The position numbers were made by a program, and so were the translations under genes. Shown here piece after piece: positions 7,504 through 9,673 of a DNA stretch of 9,673 bases. The notes under the pieces were generated by a model, which saw only the letters and a program-made list of their open reading frames with translations, was not told where the DNA came from and searched no databases. The stretch is taken from the NCBI GenBank assembly GCA_021647685.1, contig JAKIUH010000151.1:1-9673 (forward strand), written 5' to 3'. Position 1 is the stretch's first letter; every line of letters begins with the position of its first letter. This DNA comes from Bacteroidales bacterium (GTDB taxonomy: Bacteria > Bacteroidota > Bacteroidia > Bacteroidales > NBLH01).

Positions 7504-7527
7504 CAAAACGAATAAAAATATTTTTAT

Positions 7528-7542
7528 GCCCTTGTAAAGGGC
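7528..7542. repeat. Unit-closing hairpin of unit 1
   Basis: GCCCTT-GTA-AAGGGC: perfect 6-bp stem with compensatory change relative to the GCCCTC form (T:A replaces C:G at the loop-closing pair), followed by CAAATATT. Confidence 0.9.
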
Positions 7543-7620
7543 AAATATTCCGATTATTAATTGCCTTTTTTTTGATGATTGTTAATTACGAAAATTTAAT
7601 GCTTACAAGCACCAATATAT

Positions 7621-7636
7621 GCCCTCTAACGAGGGC
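7621..7636. repeat. Hairpin 1 of unit 2
   Basis: GCCCTCTAACGAGGGC, identical to 7407-7422 and also preceded by ATAT. Confidence 0.92.
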
Positions 7637-7673
7637 AATGTTGATTGATGCAATATTTTTGCTATCGATATGT

Positions 7674-7689
7674 GCCCTCTAACGAGGGC
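7674..7689. repeat. Hairpin 2 of unit 2
   Basis: GCCCTCTAACGAGGGC preceded by ATCGATATGT, as for 7440-7455; only one loop base differs from that copy. Confidence 0.92.
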
Positions 7690-7707
7690 TGTGTTAATTT
7701 GTTGTTG

Positions 7708-7734
7708 TAGCTCATAGAGCTGATATAACGATAG
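7708..7734. repeat. AGCTC hairpin with conserved tail, unit 2
   Basis: TAGCTC-ATA-GAGCTG followed by ATATAACGATA. The outer pair is T:G here in place of C:G in unit 1. Confidence 0.9.
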
Positions 7735-7760
7735 CCAAATTGATTAATAATATGTATTAT

Positions 7761-7775
7761 GCCCTCATTGAGGGC
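7761..7775. repeat. Unit-closing hairpin of unit 2, next to the Y1 transposase
   Basis: GCCCTC-ATT-GAGGGC, perfect 6-bp stem with triloop, followed by CAAATT. It lies 21 bp from the stop codon of the transposase at 7797, so it could be a transposase end or a transcript-ending hairpin. It has no U-tract on either strand, which argues against a classical terminator. Confidence 0.88.
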
Positions 7776-7805
7776 AAATTTATTTTGTTTATAAATTTAT
7801 TCAAA
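7775..7805 (-). promoter_or_regulatory. Possible promoter reading leftward into the hairpin array
   Basis: The minus strand has TTTG (7805-7802), a 19-bp spacer, then TAAATTTG (7782-7775), a full match to the Bacteroidota -33/-7 pattern TTTG and TAnnTTTG. It overlaps the 3' end of the transposase gene and would start an RNA near 7768, running through the hairpins. In such AT-rich DNA the match may be chance. Confidence 0.28.
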
Positions 7806-8255
7806 AAAATCAAATAAATATTCTTGTTTAAATTCAATATCGAATTTTTTGAGGATTTTTAAATACTCATCTTTAAAGCTTTGCTTTTTATGATGTTTTT
7901 GCTGATTTTCAATGCATTTTATAACCTTTGAACGATGGGACATGGTGTATGAGAACAATCCATAGCCATTTTGCCAATGAAATGGAAATTTTGATAATTT
8001 TTGTTGATTTATAAATGTTGATGTGTCTGATTTTAAATCACGTACCAATGACGGAATATCGCAAGGGTGCATTCCGAAAAAAATATGGATGTGGTCGGGC
8101 ATTGAATTTATTGCCAAGGGTTTGTGTTTATTGTTTTTTAATATCCCCCCAATGTATTTATGTAATGTTTCACGAAAATCATCATGGATTAATGCCTTGC
8201 GGTGTTTTACGGCAAAAACTAATTGCATTGATGTTTGATAATATACGTTTGGCAT
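7797..8255 (-). CDS. tnpA: IS200/REP-associated Y1 (HUH) transposase, catalytic Tyr apparently Cys
   Basis: Single-strand DNA transposase of the Y1_Tnp family, 152 residues, a usual length for IS200-like and REP-associated members. The HUH metal-binding motif is present (MPDHIHIFFG, His55 and His57). The helix normally reading (V/I)xxYIxNQ, where Tyr is the DNA-attacking nucleophile and Gln four residues on helps bind metal, reads VIKCIENQ: Cys114 (codon TGC, 7916-7914) stands where Tyr is expected and Gln118 is kept. One base change (TAC to TGC) would explain it. The frame is otherwise intact. The ATG at 8255 lies only 7 bp from the end of an ISL3 insertion sequence, so its own upstream end and promoter are gone. 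No TnpB/IscB-type partner is visible. The hairpin array starts 21 bp beyond its stop codon and may be its substrate. Family is firm; loss of activity is inferred. Confidence 0.9.
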   Translation of the reverse strand: MPNVYYQTSMQLVFAVKHRKALIHDDFRETLHKYIGGILKNNKHKPLAINSMPDHIHIFFGMHPCDIPSLVRDLKSDTSTFINQQKLSKFPFHWQNGYGLFSYTMSHRSKVIKCIENQQKHHKKQSFKDEYLKILKKFDIEFKQEYLFDFFE

Positions 8256-8262
8256 AATTTTT

Positions 8263-8285
8263 TGGTTCTACCACGAATTTAATGG
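8263..8285 (+). repeat. Left terminal inverted repeat of the ISL3 element
   Basis: Begins TGGTTCTACCACGAATTTAA. Identical over 23 bp to the reverse complement of 9525-9547; identity stops exactly at both edges. Confidence 0.95.
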
Positions 8286-8315
8286 AAATTTATAAATTAG
8301 CAAAAAAAATAGGAA

Positions 8316-9542
8316 ATGTTTACACATCAATTTTTCGATTTATTACTCAAATTAGATGATAATTGGCAAGTAAAAGAAGTCTTAGCTGATTATAAAAAAG
8401 AAGAAATTACCATAGAAATATCTTTTATAGGTAGTCAAGCAGAATGCCCGCAAACCTTTGATTTATGTCCCATATATGACCATGCACCAAATCGAACTTG
8501 GAGGCATTTGGATACCATGCAATTTAAGACATATATTTCTTGCAGATTACCAAGAATAAAGAATAAGGAAGGTAAGGTTGTAACTATTATACCACCATGG
8601 GCATCAAAACATGAGCGGCATACTTATTTATTTGAACATGCCGTAATAGATTTGTTGTTAGCTACTAAAAACCAGAGTAAAACATCAGAACTTATGCGTT
8701 GTGGTTTTAACATAATAAACAGAATCATTCATTTAAGTACTCAAAGGGGATTATCAAGGAGAAATTTATCAGAATTGGAATTTGAACACCTAAGCATAGA
8801 TGAGAAATCGTTTAAAAAAGGTCATAAATATGTTAGTGTATTAAGTCACCCACGTAGTGGGTGTGTGATAGATATAGAAGAAGGTAGAAGCGTTAAGTCA
8901 ACAGAAAAATTATTAGATAAATCTTTAACAAGTAAACAGCAAAAAACGTTAAAAACCATAAGTATGGATATGTGGAAAGCATATATATCTGTAGCGAAAA
9001 AGAAATTACCAAATGCTGAAATAGTTCATGATAAGTTTCATTTAATCAAATATTTGAATGAAGCTATTGATAAGGTAAGAAGAAGGGAAGTAAAAATGAA
9101 TGATGAATTAAAGAACAGCCGTTATATATTACTTAAAAATCCTGAAAACTTAACTGAAAAACAAAAAATAAAATTTGACGCTATAAGAAAAGCTAACTAT
9201 CAAGTAAGTAGAGCTTGGGAAGTAAGAGAGAATTTTAAAAGTCTCTTTAACACAGAAACAAAAATAAATGACGCATTTCATTTATTTTCTAAGTGGATGA
9301 GTAATGCTGTTAATAAACAAATAAAAGAAATAACCAAAGTAGTGAATATGTTTAAAAATCATTTAAATGGGATAGTAAGTGCATTATTATCAACATTTAA
9401 TAACGCTATGGCTGAAAGATTAAACGGGAAAATTCAAGAAATTAAAATTGCGGGTAGAGGATATAGAAAATTTGAAAATTTCAGAAGTGCAATTCTGTTT
9501 TTTCACGGAGGATTATCTCTTTACCCATTAAATTCGTGGTAG
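8316..9542 (+). CDS. ISL3-family DDE transposase
   Basis: Cut-and-paste transposase of 408 residues, intact from ATG at 8316 to TAG at 9542. The N-terminal part has the family's CPIYDHAPNRTWRHLD segment (51-66) and PWASKHERHTYLFE (94-107). A helix-turn-helix-like stretch follows (about 110-140). The DDE catalytic domain has D162 (HLSIDEKSFKKGHKY), D218 (ISMDMWKAY) followed by IVHDKFHLIKYLNEAID, and E366 (NNAMAERLNGKIQEIK), ending GRGYRKFENFRSAILFF. The zinc-ribbon cysteines common in ISL3 proteins (paired CxxC near the start and before PW) are mostly lost: only C44, C51 and C76 remain. The last five residues, PLNSW, and the stop codon lie inside the right inverted repeat. All catalytic residues and both ends are intact, so it may be active. 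Confidence 0.95.
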   Translation: MFTHQFFDLLLKLDDNWQVKEVLADYKKEEITIEISFIGSQAECPQTFDLCPIYDHAPNRTWRHLDTMQFKTYISCRLPRIKNKEGKVVTIIPPWASKHERHTYLFEHAVIDLLLATKNQSKTSELMRCGFNIINRIIHLSTQRGLSRRNLSELEFEHLSIDEKSFKKGHKYVSVLSHPRSGCVIDIEEGRSVKSTEKLLDKSLTSKQQKTLKTISMDMWKAYISVAKKKLPNAEIVHDKFHLIKYLNEAIDKVRRREVKMNDELKNSRYILLKNPENLTEKQKIKFDAIRKANYQVSRAWEVRENFKSLFNTETKINDAFHLFSKWMSNAVNKQIKEITKVVNMFKNHLNGIVSALLSTFNNAMAERLNGKIQEIKIAGRGYRKFENFRSAILFFHGGLSLYPLNSW

Positions 9543-9673
9543 AACCATCTTTATTTATTTTAAAAATTCCTTTTGTACGGCTGGCTACCCATATATTTTT
9601 TTTGCTGTCTTCAAACACTAATCTTATTTTGTTTGTCGGTAAACCTGTTTTTACTGTAAACCAATATTGTTTT
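9481..9673 (-). pseudogene. Reg_prop beta-propeller sensor fragment, truncated by the insertion sequence
   Basis: Read on the minus strand from the right edge, the open frame gives KQYWFTVKTGLPTNKIRL, then VFEDSKKNIWVASRTKGIFKINKDG up to the insertion sequence at 9547. GLP-x-N-x-I-x-x-(hydrophobic)-x-ED-x-x-x-NIW-(hydrophobic) with G(I/L)xK after it is the repeat of two-component-regulator propellers (Reg_prop), found in the periplasmic sensing part of Bacteroidota hybrid two-component systems and related sensors. About 42 residues come from the original gene. The frame then runs 21 codons into the insertion sequence before TGA at 9483-9481. The rest of the gene is not found on the other side of the element, so the 3' part is lost or moved. 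The gene's 5' part lies outside the window. Only one propeller repeat is visible, so the exact sensor class is unknown. Confidence 0.72.
9525..9547 (-). repeat. Right terminal inverted repeat of the ISL3 element
   Basis: Perfect inverted partner of 8263-8285. It overlaps the last codons and stop of the transposase gene, so the end sequence also serves as coding sequence. Confidence 0.95.

Larger units (their letters stand above)
7397..7542. repeat. Hairpin unit 1 (four hairpins)
   Basis: Contains in order GCCCTC-TAAC-GAGGGC (7407-7422), GCCCTC-TTAC-GAGGGC (7440-7455), CAGCTC-ATA-GAGCTG (7477-7491) and GCCCTT-GTA-AAGGGC (7528-7542). The first three are bracketed by ATCGTTATAT (7397-7406) and its exact reverse complement ATATAACGAT (7492-7501), so 7397-7501 can fold as a cloverleaf with a 10-bp closing stem. 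The spacer between the first two hairpins is 17 nt. Confidence 0.88.
7353..7775. repeat. Array of GC-rich hairpins in two and a fraction modular units
   Basis: This otherwise gene-free stretch (7245-7796) holds short perfect hairpins with 6-bp GC-rich stems in a background of mostly A and T. The core is GCCCTC-loop-GAGGGC or the close form GCCCTT-loop-AAGGGC. The order is the same in both full units: GCCCTC hairpin, second GCCCTC hairpin preceded by ATCGATATGT, an AGCTC-ATA-GAGCT hairpin followed by GATATAACGATA, then a triloop hairpin followed by CAAAT. An incomplete hairpin at 7353-7366 looks like the last element of a lost third unit. Equivalent elements are 214-234 bp apart between units. 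The array ends 21 bp from the stop codon of an IS200/REP-type transposase. REP/BIME elements mobilised by such transposases are the closest known type; a structured RNA is an alternative. No credible ORF runs through it. Confidence 0.9.
7611..7775. repeat. Hairpin unit 2 (four hairpins)
   Basis: Same order as unit 1: GCCCTCTAACGAGGGC at 7621-7636 and again at 7674-7689, TAGCTC-ATA-GAGCTG (7708-7722), and GCCCTC-ATT-GAGGGC (7761-7775). The spacer between the first two is 37 nt, 20 nt longer than in unit 1. The left arm of the closing stem is weak here (7 of 10 matches at 7611-7620). A different pairing is available: GCTATCG (7661-7667) with CGATAGC (7729-7735), enclosing only the second and third hairpins. 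Confidence 0.88.
8263..9547 (+). mobile_element. ISL3-family insertion sequence, complete, 1285 bp
   Basis: Both ends carry perfect 23-bp terminal inverted repeats (8263-8285 and 9525-9547) beginning TGGTTCTACCACG. Between them lies one transposase gene of the ISL3 family filling almost the whole element. ISL3 elements normally leave 8-bp direct repeats. The outer 8 bases here are TAATTTTT on the left and TCTTTATT on the right, matching at only 5 of 8 positions, so no duplication is evident. The left flank is the Y1 transposase start and the right flank a Reg_prop gene fragment. Confidence 0.93.

Noticed and set aside
7288..7506. 72-residue minus-strand open frame across the hairpin repeats
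   Set aside because: Its residues (repeated ALVRGHI) are just translated copies of the hairpin core, its start is in unit-1 repeat sequence, and it resembles no protein known to me.
7353..7775. CRISPR array
   Set aside because: The repeats are only about 16 bp, are self-complementary, come in two stem classes, and have uneven spacers that are themselves related between units. No cas gene is nearby.
7353..7775. Retron-type non-coding RNA
   Set aside because: Multiple hairpins recall such RNAs, but no reverse transcriptase gene is in the window and the hairpins repeat as units.
8015..8257. Two plus-strand open frames of 71 and 80 residues
   Set aside because: Both are antisense shadows of the Y1 transposase gene, which has clear family motifs on the minus strand.

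Overview
The window comes from an AT-rich member of the Bacteroidota. The evidence is a PorQ outer-membrane protein (type IX secretion is confined to this phylum and its close relatives), an HTH-less NtrC-type regulator of a form common in Bacteroidota, an EF-G2-type elongation factor, a TAnnTTTG promoter box, and a two-component 'Reg_prop' propeller fragment. The standard genetic code fits, with TAA, TAG and TGA all read as stops. Genus and species cannot be told from this stretch.

Layout: (1) 1-1379, plus strand, the C-terminal two-thirds of an EF-G-like translation factor. It ends at a strong symmetric hairpin terminator that also serves the converging gene. (2) 7244-1437, minus strand, a compact five-gene run: sigma-54-type response regulator, aspartase/fumarase-superfamily lyase, saccharopine/lysine dehydrogenase-family enzyme, EamA-family permease, PorQ. 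Gaps are 6, 44, 40 and 0 bp, so a single operon is likely. The combination (regulator, amino-acid ammonia-lyase, lysine-type dehydrogenase, drug/metabolite exporter) hints at amino-acid or nitrogen metabolism, with porQ perhaps carried along as the last cistron. (3) 7353-7775, a gene-free array of small GC-rich hairpins in a strongly AT-rich background. It consists of two complete modular units plus the remnant of a third. (4) 8255-7797, minus strand, an IS200/REP-associated Y1 (HUH) transposase directly abutting the array; its expected catalytic tyrosine reads as cysteine. (5) 8263-9547, a complete ISL3-family insertion sequence with perfect 23-bp terminal inverted repeats and an intact DDE transposase. 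It lies 7 bp upstream of the Y1 transposase start codon. (6) 9673-9548, minus strand, a fragment of a Reg_prop sensor gene cut off by the insertion sequence.

The left three quarters is ordinary chromosomal backbone. The right quarter is a mobile and rearranged region. Its most interesting part is the hairpin array: each unit repeats the same order of four hairpins, and one unit has three of them enclosed by a 10-bp inverted repeat, giving a cloverleaf-like fold. It may be a substrate family of the neighbouring Y1 transposase (a REP/BIME-like system in Bacteroidota), a structured RNA, or both. The insertion sequence has no visible target duplication and its two flanks do not belong to one gene, so it probably marks a deletion or recombination junction.
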